From Paramyrothecium sp. XJ0827 (lineage: Eukaryota; Ascomycota; Sordariomycetes; Hypocreales; Stachybotryaceae): a stretch of DNA of 64,000 nt. Below the pieces are notes generated by a model. The model did not search any database and was not told the DNA's origin. It saw nothing but the letters and a program-made list of their open reading frames with translations. The position numbers were made by a program, and so were the translations under genes. Location of the stretch: positions 1,488,001-1,552,000 of the forward strand of contig JAJFPB010000005.1 of assembly GCA_020881915.1 (NCBI GenBank), read 5' to 3'. Positions within the stretch are counted from its first letter, which is position 1, and every line of letters starts with the position of its first letter. Shown here piece after piece: positions 1 through 10,620 of the stretch.

Positions 1-890
1 GGACCTTGGCCATGGAGATGGGGACCTTGAGCTCGAGGGTCTCCTTGACAGGCGGCTTGACGGATGCGTCGGACGCCGGCGCCTCCTTGGGGGCCTCCTT
101 CTTGGGCGCGACGCTGATGTTGCTCAGGTCGAGGTGCGACAGCTTGTCGAAACGAGCGGATATTATGCCCGGGGTCTCTGACTTGATGGCGCCGATGTAC
201 GCCAAGACGTCGCCCTTCAGCAGTCGTCCGCCAGGGCCGGTCGGCTTTATCTTGTTCACGTCCTCTTTGCTGAGCCCGTTCTGCTTGACCAGGTGGCCAA
301 CCGAGGGGTAAAGCGGGTACCTGTGCTCGAACGTCTTGTCGCTCGTGTTCGGGGCCGCGTCCTTCTTCTTCTCCGGCTGGGACTGCTGCTCGGGCTGCGC
401 GGCGGACTCCTGCTTGGGGGCTGCGGCGGGCTGCTTGGGCTGCTCGTCGGCGGGGATCTCGAGCGTGGAGAGGTCGTCGCCGGGTTCGGCCACGACGGCT
501 ATGCGGGTGCCGACCTGGACCGCTTTGCTTCCGTCCTGGGTCATGATCTTGACCATGACACCGTCGTCCTGGGCCTCCACGTCCATGGTAGCCTTGTCGG
601 TTTCGATCTCAAGCAGCACGTCGCCGGCGCTGTAGGAGTCGCCCTCCTTGACCTTCCACGTCGCGATGTTTCCCTCGGTCATGGTCGGCGAGAGGGCCGG
701 CATCGAGAAGTTCTGGGCCGCCAAGCATCGTGCGGACGAGGTGAAGCCTGTAGACGGGGTCAGTAAATGGGCAACTTTTTTTTTCCCGCTCAGGAGGAGC
801 AGCGGCGAGAGGGAAACACGAACTTCGAGCAGCAGCCCGGTTAGAGATGAGGCGCGCCGAGGCACGGCATGCTGCCGTGAGGGATGCCAT
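1..890 (-). CDS. pdx1: Pyruvate dehydrogenase complex protein X (E3-binding protein), 3' end outside window
   Basis: Two exons are visible: 890-824 and 747 to the window edge; the 76-nt intron has a GTTCGT donor, a TTTACTGAC branch point and a CTACAG acceptor. About 271 residues can be read. Residues 1-37 form an Arg/Ala/Ser-rich mitochondrial pre-sequence. A lipoyl domain follows from MPALSPTMTEGN, with the lipoyl-lysine motif ETDKATMD (K74). Next come a Pro/Gln/Lys linker and a peripheral-subunit-binding domain (YPSVGHLVKQNGL...PTGPGGRLLKGDV). By family knowledge this protein tethers dihydrolipoamide dehydrogenase (E3) to the E2 core in the mitochondrial matrix. The lipoyl motif ETDKATMDVEAQ resembles fungal Pdx1 more than the true E2 (Lat1), which usually reads ETDKAQMDFE. 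Whether an acyltransferase domain follows cannot be seen, so Lat1 is not fully excluded. It is transcribed away from the TMEM223-like gene. Confidence 0.88.
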
Positions 891-2075
891 TACAAGCCCA
901 ATTGAGCTGGCTGGCGAGATCTCGGGGAGGTGCTGGTTCGATGTAGGGTTCGAGGGAATTCAGGACCTGCCTCGAAGCTGTTGGGGAGCGCCGACATTGG
1001 GCGGACGACGCACGGACCAGGAGGCTGTTGTGGGCGGACAAAAAAGACGAGGCTTGCAAATGTCCCGGGGAGACCCGACACCTGATACTTTGTATAAGAC
1101 GAGTTACGAAGAGAACTTCTAATCTTTCTACCCATGTGCTTTGCTCTTCTTGTTTCTTGTATTTATCTTGCATAGTTCTCGTTGCTCCAGTACATAATTT
1201 GATCTGGTTACAGACGCAGACGTTGCGGGCTTTATTTTGTCCAGCAGTCTTTCAACGCCTTTTTATTTCGCCGAAATTCGGTACCTGAAAACAGCGAGAA
1301 GCAAAGCACGCCTAGGATTGGCCAAGACTAAATGCCATTATCAAGACAACTTGCTTCGCCCAACAAGAAGCGGCGACATGGTTCTGAGTTTGGACTTGAA
1401 CCTTGGTCTTCATCATATCCAGGTATGGCTCTCGTGATGGCCTTCATGAACGATGAGAGCATGGTTCTTTCTCTCGGTGTCTAGCAATGATGTTGAGGAA
1501 GACTCTTAATCGCGGCTTTTTTAAGCGTTCCCTAACTACAGGGAGAGATTTATGCAAGACTGTAGGAGATATATCACCGTCAAGGTACGCACTACAGCGA
1601 GTTGTTCACACCATCAGTATCGCCATGTGCTCCGTGGCTAAGCAATCCAGCCTGTTGCCTCCTAGTGACTGGCATACTCTTCGTCTCCCTCGATCATAGT
1701 CTGACTTCCACATGGAATACATCGTGTCCATGTGCACTGCACAATCAGTTTCAAAGCTCAAGCTTACAGCGGCGTTGGGGTCCCGGTTTTAAGACGGATA
1801 TGCCAGCACCAGCTTCTTGGGTCCAGACCCCCTGGCTTTTCCGAAATGTACCTTACTGAGTACTCCGACTTAGTACCCCGTCTGATAAAGCCTGTGCGTG
1901 TGCAACGCTAACCATTTCAATGTGGGGCCTTTTCCCATGATACGACTTATTCGGGACCTCAAAATATTTCCAACTCGGATGGCCGCAAGCGCGTGACACG
2001 GCAACCACTCTGCGCTCGAAGTGAGGCGTGGTCATTCAATTGGTCCGAGAACACTCGGTCTCGTCTCGTTCCATC
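891..2075. other. Divergent intergenic region between two mitochondrial-protein genes
   Basis: About 1.2 kb separates the start codons of protein X (minus) and the TMEM223-like protein (plus). It must hold both promoters. I see no open frame with protein-like composition and no recognisable RNA gene. A GGTTCAAGTCC-like string on the minus strand near 1391-1402 resembles a tRNA B box but lacks a pairable T stem. Confidence 0.6.
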
Positions 2076-2981
2076 ATGGCCTGCCTGTCTAGGGGCTTCC
2101 TCCTGCCCGGGCTGCGGTCCGTCGCTGCAGCTCCACGGTCCGCCCTCCCCAGCTTCTCGGCCTCCCGCTCCGCCTTCTCGACGACGACCCTCCGCTTCCA
2201 GAAACCCGCCGCCGAGTCGATAGCCAGGCGCGCCAAGCTGCCCATCCCCTCTCCTAAGAACGCGCCCCGGCCGCCGGCGCAGCAGCCCGCGCCGAGCAGG
2301 TACGCCTTCCTCAAGAGCCTCGCGTCCAAGTCGACGCCCACGACGCTCTACGAAGGCCCCTCGCACTTCTGGTTCTACTTTGGCTGCTGGTCGAGTGGCC
2401 TCAGTATCGCAGCGTGGACGCTCACCACCGGACCCGGGGTCATGAACCAGCCGGAGGGTGTTCCACGATGGGTTGGCCTCTCCTTTGGGGCGTCGTACAT
2501 ACTGCTCATGGCGATGGGCTTCTACCTCATCTCCAAGACGCCCAACATCGTCAAGACCATTCGACTGGTGCCGAACGCGGTCAAAACCGGCCAGCCGCAG
2601 GTTGAGGTCACCGTCAAGCGCATGTTTCCCTTCCTGACGCCCAAGGTCCTCGTCACCAGCATCGACAACGTCTCGCTCCAGACGCGGTTCTCGCTACCGG
2701 ACTCCTACGTGCCCCATCTTAAGCGGCTGGAGCTTCAGCGGAAAGAGGAAGAGAAACAAAAGGCCTTGCGGAAGTTCGATATGGAGCATCTCTTGACCAT
2801 GCCGTTCAGGAGACTGGGCAGGGCGTTTGTCGGTCTCTTTCAGGGTGTCCGGGCCGCCTGGACTGATATGGGCATGGGCTTCATCAATGTGGACGGAAAG
2901 GCGTACAAAGTTGATATCACGCAGGGCTTCGCTCATGATGGCTTCCGGACGTTGGAGAAGCTGGTTAAAATCACTGGCTAG
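2076..2981 (+). CDS. Mitochondrial inner-membrane protein, TMEM223/Mrx15-like
   Basis: One uninterrupted frame of 301 residues from ATG 2076 (context CCATCATGG). An in-frame ATG at 2028 would add 16 residues, but starting at 2076 places an amphipathic Arg/Ser/Ala pre-sequence (MACLSRGFLLPGLRSV...) at the N-terminus, as expected for import. Two hydrophobic segments lie near residues 98-120 (FWFYFGCWSSGLSIAAWTL) and 132-155 (GLSFGASYILLMAMGFYLI), joined by a short loop. The C-terminal half is soluble, with a Lys/Glu helix and an INVDGKAYKVD segment. This two-helix layout with the following KTPNIVKTI segment resembles the TMEM223 family. In yeast the family member Mrx15 associates with mitochondrial ribosomes and helps membrane insertion of nascent chains. 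Family membership is by inspection; the role is inferred. Confidence 0.6.
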   Translation: MACLSRGFLLPGLRSVAAAPRSALPSFSASRSAFSTTTLRFQKPAAESIARRAKLPIPSPKNAPRPPAQQPAPSRYAFLKSLASKSTPTTLYEGPSHFWFYFGCWSSGLSIAAWTLTTGPGVMNQPEGVPRWVGLSFGASYILLMAMGFYLISKTPNIVKTIRLVPNAVKTGQPQVEVTVKRMFPFLTPKVLVTSIDNVSLQTRFSLPDSYVPHLKRLELQRKEEEKQKALRKFDMEHLLTMPFRRLGRAFVGLFQGVRAAWTDMGMGFINVDGKAYKVDITQGFAHDGFRTLEKLVKITG

Positions 2982-5900
2982 CATTCTATCTGCATCGGAG
3001 ACCCTTTGTCCAACGACAGCACTGTACAACCACGAGTAAAATAGCCCCTGTACTATATTTAAATTGAGCTGTATAAAAGCTAGTTGATGGAAACTACATG
3101 GACGCGATACTAGATAACGCGGTCCTGGAAACCTGGTGCTTCTACACTCTTCCAAAACACAACGCTGAGGCTCTCAACATCGCGTAGTCACCCTATGGCT
3201 CCAGCATGACGGCATCACGCATCTCAAGCTGCAATTATCTGGCCACACCGCCGTGATGCCGGCCCGTATGTGTCCACCCAAAAACGTGGCCCATCACTCT
3301 CTCCCGGCAGCCTTGCAACTGGTGTGATCCACGACAAGTACACAATACAAAGTCATTCTTGAGGTATCCTTAGTCCAGAGGATCCATCAACAACTAACAA
3401 TACGGCAACAGTTACGACGACGTATAGATGTGGATACAGAGACAGGAGGTCTCGTAAGTCAAACTAGCCTTGGCCTTCACGCAAAGGGACCCGCCAGGGG
3501 AAACATCTCATATTGATTGCCTTACAGATGTCCTAGATTTCGTGCAAGCTAATCGTTTCTGGTCGGTGGTGCATCGCGATCCAAGCGTGCCATCGGGCAA
3601 GCTCCGGCTTCGACGTTTGTTGACCAACGGTTGTATCAGACCTAGCGCGCGTCTTTGTTGGCGGAACGGCCATTGCAGACCAATAGCATATTAGCGGTTG
3701 CAGTGCGTAATGTAGAAGCGGTCAAGCAGCCTCACGACAAGACGAGGCATCCTAGCCCACCAAGGACTCCACTGTTGCTTTAGCACCATGCTACTTTTCC
3801 AAGATTCCCATCTTCGATTGCCTTCCGGGTGCCATGTTGTTCCCGGCGCATGCAAAGCATCTGCGCATGTTTCGGTCTCGTCTGATGTCTGCAGCAGGGC
3901 TCTCTCTCCCCTCCCTTTCCCTGAATCAATCACGACCAAAGGGTTTTTGCACCACCAAGTTACCAGCGCAGTGGCATGCAGCACTCGGATGGTGTTAATT
4001 TCATTGCGCATGGTATGATTTTATTTGGTCAAAGCGCAGCAGGTCATCTATCTCTGCAAAAGGGGCTTTAGGTGGTAATTGATAGGCAGCCGTTATGCGC
4101 CAATCCCTTGAACATAGTGAAACCGCGAGCCTTGGCCGTTATTCGGCGACGTCATCAGAAGCTAGTCCTCCGGAGACTCTCCACCAACTGTGGGGTTGAC
4201 AAAGCGGGTTTGTTAGCTTCGCCTCTACCGGCAGTGGTTCGTACGTGCAGATAACCACAGAGGAATATCATTCACTTTGATAAAGCATGGCGGTGGCTTG
4301 TTCAAGACTAATGCTGCCAACCCTGTACTATAGCAGTGCTTGGTCAAGGATACATGACAGCCAAGTCTCGTCTTCGACTGTTATCTCAGGGGCTTGAGGA
4401 GGTTTCGGAACCCAAGTTTACATCAAGACCTCGGAGCCGTATCGGATTTGAGAAGGCTTGTGAGGGTCATGATAAGAGAAAGTGAAAGGGAAAAAAATTG
4501 TGAGGCTGTTCAGATTCGGGGCCGACCAGATATCCTCCGAAGTGCATCGGATCTATCATTAAAAGACGCCGTAAAGTTGCATCGAGAAGATTGAATGCGA
4601 CTCTCAAAACTGGGCAAAAGACCATGCGCGTGTCATGAGACCCCCCACCTCAAGACCAGAGTTACGGTACCTTGGGAACACCTTGATGACGGTACTTGAC
4701 TAAACACTGGCGATCTGGGAAAGGGCATCATGAATTGTGGCCAGACCCTTTGTGTTGCATAGAGAAGCAAGTCATATAAAGGTAGCGAAGACGCGGCGAG
4801 GACGAAATGGCAAAGATCAGCCCAGCCATCTGTAGGCTGAATCGCGGATCTGCTGGCGCTGTCATGGCCATGTTCCTCTCCAGGAGGACGAGTATCGGGT
4901 ACTTGCTCAGGTCGGGGCAGGCGTTTGGCTGTATGGGATCGAGAGAGGGGGGGTCTCGGATCGTGAGACCCTTGATCTTCTCCTCAAGCAATGGCGCCAC
5001 TCCTAAAAAGGATGGCTTGTTGCATGCATGCAAGGACGTGCAGGCCGCAGCGCGGATGGTGAATCAGAGAAGGGTATTTTGGACTTTGTCGCATCGCGTC
5101 ATTCGTCGCCGAAACTCTGAGGGCCGCGGGGACGCTGGCACATTGGCCTTGGACCAGAGCGGCGGTGAGCGGAACCACAAGGTACTTGCGGTACCTACTC
5201 GCATCGCCTTGCATGTGGTCATTCTTATGGTCCTAGATGCAAGTGATTGCTGCACCCAGCACGGCGTCAAAAAAATAAAAAAAAAAATTAAAAAAGATCC
5301 GTTGCATTGCGAAACACATTTCGTGCATTTATTTGCTTGCCCGGCATGGACAAAGCAAACAAAAACAGACCAGTTGCCCCCGCCTGCTTCCCGCGGGCTT
5401 TTCTGCAATAGCCGCCAGTAGCGCACGGCTTTGGGAGGAGATACTGAACCGAACGTTGTGCTGAACCGTCTTCTCAGTGGTCGTTCGGGGATGTGATCGG
5501 CGTTTGAGCTACTGGAACGGCCCAAAACTCCTGACAAACAGATCTGGGCTGGATTCGCAGGGCCGCACGCGCTAATGTCCACCTTTGGCGTTGAACGGCC
5601 ATGACGATGAAACAAGGCCAGGTCTGGCGTGTGTGTGTGCGCTCACCAAGCAGCTGTGGAGGTTGTCGATCTTGATAGTCCTGCAGCAGGTGGACGCTAC
5701 TGTACATTGGCCTCAGCCAACCTCAGGGAGGTTGGGTGGACCCCTTCGGCAGTCACTTCGACTTGGGAGGATCCGATTGAACATTCGTCTCATGCGACAG
5801 CCATGGCTCTCCTGTGCCAGTGTGGGCATACCCTAAACGGCTCCTGTGCTTCCTCAGTCGGGTGCTGTTGAGCTGTCAGGTTTACATTTGGACGGACGCC

Positions 5901-6445
5901 TTGTCAAACGCCTCGTCGAGAGGAATCATGCAAAAGACAAGGAGGCCAGGCCACTGATCAAAGTTCGTGTCTCATCCAAAGTCCATATACAATACCTACC
6001 TGCCAAGATTGCCGAGACTGCAGCATGGGGCAGAGCGCATGCAAAAGAGAGGTGCGCAAATGAACCCTCGACTGCAGCAAGTGCTCTACCTTACCTAAGG
6101 TACCTTGTAGGTAGATGGGTCTAGTGGACCAAACGACATGAAAAGATTCCTTTCTGAGCATCTCCAACATAAATCTGGGGAACCAAAGAAGGTCGGTATC
6201 GATATGCTTTGTTGGTGGCAAGAGGAATGTGCCGTTGAGATCAGTCTCGTAATGTTAACACAATATAATTCGGTACATTATCACGCAATCAGTTGAGGTT
6301 CGCAGCTGCAAACCATCCGAGACCCATCCACGCGGGTTTCCGTTGTGTGTGTGTGTCTTCCTAGGTTCTCACGATCGCTATTCCAGTGGCGAGCTGCGTG
6401 GCGGTGAGAGAACGGGTGTGTTGTATCCTGTGTGCTACTACATAC

Positions 6446-6474
<29 letters not shown>
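6446..6474. repeat. (CA)14 microsatellite
   Basis: An uninterrupted CA dinucleotide run of 29 nt, followed by CCTAGG. A shorter GT run sits about 95 nt upstream (6343-6354), also followed by CCTAGG, so the two could pair as a weak inverted repeat. Confidence 0.95.
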
Positions 6475-6478
<4 letters not shown>

Positions 6479-9268
6479 GATCCTTCGATACGGCCTCCAA
6501 GAAAATGCGATTTCGGATATGTGGGGTTACAGTCGGGGGACACCCGTTACTCCCGTCGTCTGCTCATCGCGGCAATCCAGCCTGCTGGCAGGACTCAAAT
6601 GTTACCATTATCGCATGCACCCAGGCAGCGGAAGACACTTCCGTCAGAAAATGGTGGGATCAATGGTGTGCCATGGACAGGTGCATACATACAGCCCTCA
6701 ATCTGGACCACCTTCTCGACGACGTAGTAGCATGTAACATCGGGAAGTTCCTCTTCCTCTATCAAGGTGATCGGTGTTTATTCTCGGATCAAACTTCACG
6801 ATGATCTACGGAGTCGTTGAGGTCACGTCGCTTCGTTCTCCTATCTTGCCCTGGAAGCCGCGCATATTCCTTGGTATGTCGTTGGAACGAAGTAATGGCA
6901 TATGTCATCAGGGTTGCAGTACCAGACTGCCTCCTGACCGCTCCACTGAACGACGCCTGGGCGAGGTTTTCTGATTCGATGATCGGCTGGTGGTGGTTCA
7001 GCAGATCCGGTGATAGTTGGTGTGGGTGCTCCAGAAGGAGTGGCGTGTAGCGTAGACAAGGGAGCGAGAATTAGAGGAGAAATGGTGGGGGTGGCAGCTG
7101 CTTGGAGGGGCATCTTTGTGGAATCAAGCACGATGACATCCATGCCATCCCCCCCCCTCCCCTTCTACCAGTACACTAGACTTACAGCGGCTACCTCGCC
7201 GTGGGGATATGACATAACGCGAATGGTGCTGAGTTGCGTGTATTCTGACTTGGCGCATAGATGCTAGGTCAGACGATACCTGATACTCAGCAATGGGTGC
7301 CACCACCTGATGTAATGGTAAATGAAGCCATCGTGGGAATGTCAGCAGCACGGAACGTAGAGGGTTGTACTCTTTTGGACATCGTCAGACCCGATCATCC
7401 AATGCGACGGGTTTTATCAACTATTGAGCGGAATGTTACCAATGCCCTCGTGCTCTTGTTTACTGATTCATGGTAGTGCTGTCTGACGCTGAGTTCATTT
7501 TTTGGCCTTGAATAACCGGCGTGCCAGAGCGGACGGACCTGTTGTACAAACTCCTCCGTACAAACACAGGGGGGCTATAATCAGTAGCATGTTAATCTCC
7601 AGGGTTGCTTGGAGAGGGTCAGGGGAGTGAGGGGTTCTTGGACCAGCCGTACAAAGCAAGGACCAGACATGGGATTGTCAGTGGCAATGCTTCACCTGAA
7701 CAAAAATGCGCGGATAGGGCATTCGAAAATTGAGGACGAAAACGCCATGCCATTCGGGGACTCGGCTGGGCGCAGGGTAGAGAGCACCCATGGCTGATCG
7801 TCAAGTATGTCCACAGTCCACAGCCATTCAAAGGAGGACCACGGGCCAAGGAGGCGAATTCAGGCGACAAAAGATAGAGCCGTTTGGCCAGTGATGGTGA
7901 AGATGAGCGTGAGCTCTGGAAAAGGTATCCATGGCGCTTGACGGGTCAAGTTGTCTCAAATTTCAACCAGAGACACCATGCATGAGACGGCGCTTGTGCA
8001 CGCCGGCAGACGGTAGAAGTACCCAGAGCGAGTACGTACACACTGGTTGTGTTCGGCTCCGAGCGACGCCCTTTTGGTTTTGGATCTTACCGCTTGTCAA
8101 ATTGGATTGTTGTTCATGGAACAAGCATTTCGCGCATCTCGCTTCCATGCTTGTCAACAATCGCAGCAATAATAAACGATGGGAAAGTACTCAAAGTAAA
8201 CAAATGCTCGCACCCTTGATCCCTGGAGGAACTGTCCGGGCACCCCCATGTCTCGAATGGGCCGGAGGTTCGTACCAGCGAGGCTAGCTGAAAACACGCA
8301 GGCGATAGGACGGGCGCCGTTATTGTTCTCGTCCTCAGCACAACCCACGCTGAAGCCTGTGATATTCAAGAAGGGCTTTGTCCATGAGCTGAGAAGCCAA
8401 GGCAGTCAGCAGAATATAAGCGCCTCTCTTGCCTTCCTCCTGACTCGAGGTGCGTGAGCACTCGAGGTCTAGGCAGCTTGTCTCAAAGCAAAGAACGGCA
8501 CGTTTTCCTGTCGGCATCGTCACACGCCGCAACACCCATGTCGACGCCAAGTTTTTGGCGCCCCACATGGCCTCTCAAGGTTCCGCTTAGAGGCTCTGGA
8601 AGTCCAGGCCTTTGAGCCTTGGCGCGGCCGAGCCGGCGATTGTGTTGCAGCCAGCTGGGTTCGTGATTCGCCAGAGGCTCAGTAACCACCCGCAATCAAT
8701 TTCATCAAGAGTGCTCTCAGCCAGTTCAGGACAATGGTCCTTCAAGCAGAAGCGGCACCACCATGATGCTTTGTCGCCGCTGGGTGTCAGTGAAGGTTGT
8801 TGCTTTTTTGAAGGAGGGCTGCCTACCTACCTTGCTTTATTTACATGTGGCGGCGTAGTAGGTGAGATAGTCAGCTTTTGGTACGTCGCTCCAGAAGTAG
8901 AAAGTCCTGTACTGCGCTTTCCGATGTTGTGTCATGAGGACCTCTTGAGTAAGGTAAGCCAAGTGCCCTAGTTGCGATAAGAAGTCGATTGTACCGACGT
9001 TTAAATGGTTTCGGGAAAGATAAGGCGAAGCACCTCACCTCGTTCAGGCACGAGAGCAGGGATAAAGCAAGACAGAACCAAGACATTTTGCTTCAAGAGA
9101 GGATAGGAAGAAGAAGAAAAAAAAAAGATGTATATATATATGGCTGTATAAAGAACGACAAGAATTAGAGATGAGACACAAAAGGAGGAGGAGGAGACAG
9201 AGAAACGAGGCAAGGAAAAAGCAAATAAGGGTCGCAGACAAGGATGTTCCACTGCTCTGCATGGCGTC

Positions 9269-9302
9269 GCTGCTGCTGATGCTGCTGGTGCTGCTGGTGC
9301 TG
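9269..9302. repeat. Imperfect CTG/GTG trinucleotide repeat
   Basis: CTG triplets interrupted by ATG and GTG. No gene on either strand has protein-like sequence here, so it is treated as an intergenic simple repeat. Confidence 0.8.
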
Positions 9303-10620
9303 GGTGCCCGCATCAAGTAGGCGGCGAGACGCTGCAAGTGCTAGTGCTAGCAATGCAATCCGATCCCATCCGCTGAAGCACTGACAGGCCATTGGCTGTT
9401 TCAAGGCTGTCGGCGCCGGCCTTTGTAGTGCTTTTTCGAGTCCTGTTCGACCTTGACATGGGGACGACCAACGGCATGTACCAGGTACTTGCCCGCATGC
9501 TTGAAGGGACCCGCCCCTAACGAACCTGGTATCTTGTGACTCCCCAATCAGCAGGTCGCAAGGTTCTCTGTGGGTGCGAATGGCTAAGCCAGAGCAGGGG
9601 TTCCGCTCCAGCTACTGGGCCCTGTTATTAGGAGCGCAACCGCCAGACCCCTCCGGCCTGGATCGGTTGGACCCTTTCCCAGGTTCCCTCGTCCGTCCAA
9701 AAGCTTCGGCTGCCTCGTTCTATTTTTTCTTCTTCCTCCCCTCCATCCTCCTCTCCCTCCTCGACCACCTCGCGATACCGCGGCCGGCCTTGCGAAGCCA
9801 CGGGAAACGGCGCCTCACCTCGTATCTTCAACGACACCACCTGGTTTTCCTTTCCTTTGGGCCGGGATAGCCGCTGAGTTCGGCGTCGCCTCTCTGGAGT
9901 GTCTGCTCAGAAGTGTGAGTTGGTGCCATCCTCCTGATCTGTTTGTTGTTTATCATACCTCGTTCGCTTCCTCAAAAAACTCATCTATTCACTCCACCAT
10001 CATGGGTTTCCAACGTGCGGCCTGTACGACGAGAACCAGCAGAAATCGCAACCTGTTTCCCCCCTCTCTCGCAGTCCCATCACCTGTGTTTCTTTCCCCT
10101 TCCCCTCGTGTGTGTTGTATTGTACTACATGTTATTGCAATTCGTGTTGCAGGCATCTGTCCTCTGTTACCTCCGGGAGCCGCCTTGCCTTGGCCATGAT
10201 ATGTGATGTTACTTGGTCATGTCTGCCGCCGAAGCTGGGCATGGCCTGCAACAAGACTCCAGCGTCGTGCCGTGCAAAGCATCTTGCCGCTTGCCTGCCT
10301 GCTTTCTCCGCCACTACCTTTCCTTGTCAAATATTGCGAGCCACACACCCTGAGACAAAACAACCCCACCATATCTCAATCACTTCCTCTGAAATCGTCT
10401 GACCACAAGCACATTGCACTTGATCGTTCTTATGCTGATCGACCTGATTGCAGGTTTGTAATTATTAGCTCAGCGTGCTCTGGACCGCCAGACCAGCGGA
10501 GAGGCTTCGAAGAGCAACGAGCCGATCTTCGACTAAACCCCCCATTGTCGAACTTCGACCTTATCCATTTCTTTCAATAAGTCGGGTTGCGCTGCCCCTC
10601 ATGCGTGGATATTTTTGAAC

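Larger units (their letters stand above)
2982..10620. other. 7.6-kb gene-poor region with simple repeats
   Basis: No open frame here has the composition, splice signals or family resemblance of a gene. The longest frames (about 200 codons near 4807-5421 and an overlapping antisense frame) run through an A-rich tract and look fortuitous. The region holds an A-rich tract (about 5268-5298), a (CA)n microsatellite, a CTG-type repeat, and several GGTACC/AAGGTA motifs (about 4674, 5180, 6087). The last kilobase (about 9700-10600) is rich in CT tracts and is probably the promoter and leader of the leucine-rich-repeat gene. A GTGAGT near 9915 and a GATTGCAG near 10446-10453 could bound a leader intron. 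A lineage-specific gene or non-coding RNA with short exons cannot be excluded. Confidence 0.5.

Noticed and set aside
1381..1410. tRNA B-box-like GGTTCAAGTCC on the minus strand
   Set aside because: Flanking bases cannot form a T stem and no A box or acceptor stem is seen.
4807..5421. 204-codon plus-strand frame with an overlapping 183-codon antisense frame
   Set aside because: It runs through an A-rich tract, has shuffled composition and no family resemblance; both strands being open suggests chance.
6343..6480. GT and CA tracts, both followed by CCTAGG, as possible mobile-element ends
   Set aside because: No target-site duplication or coding content between them; simple repeats explain it.
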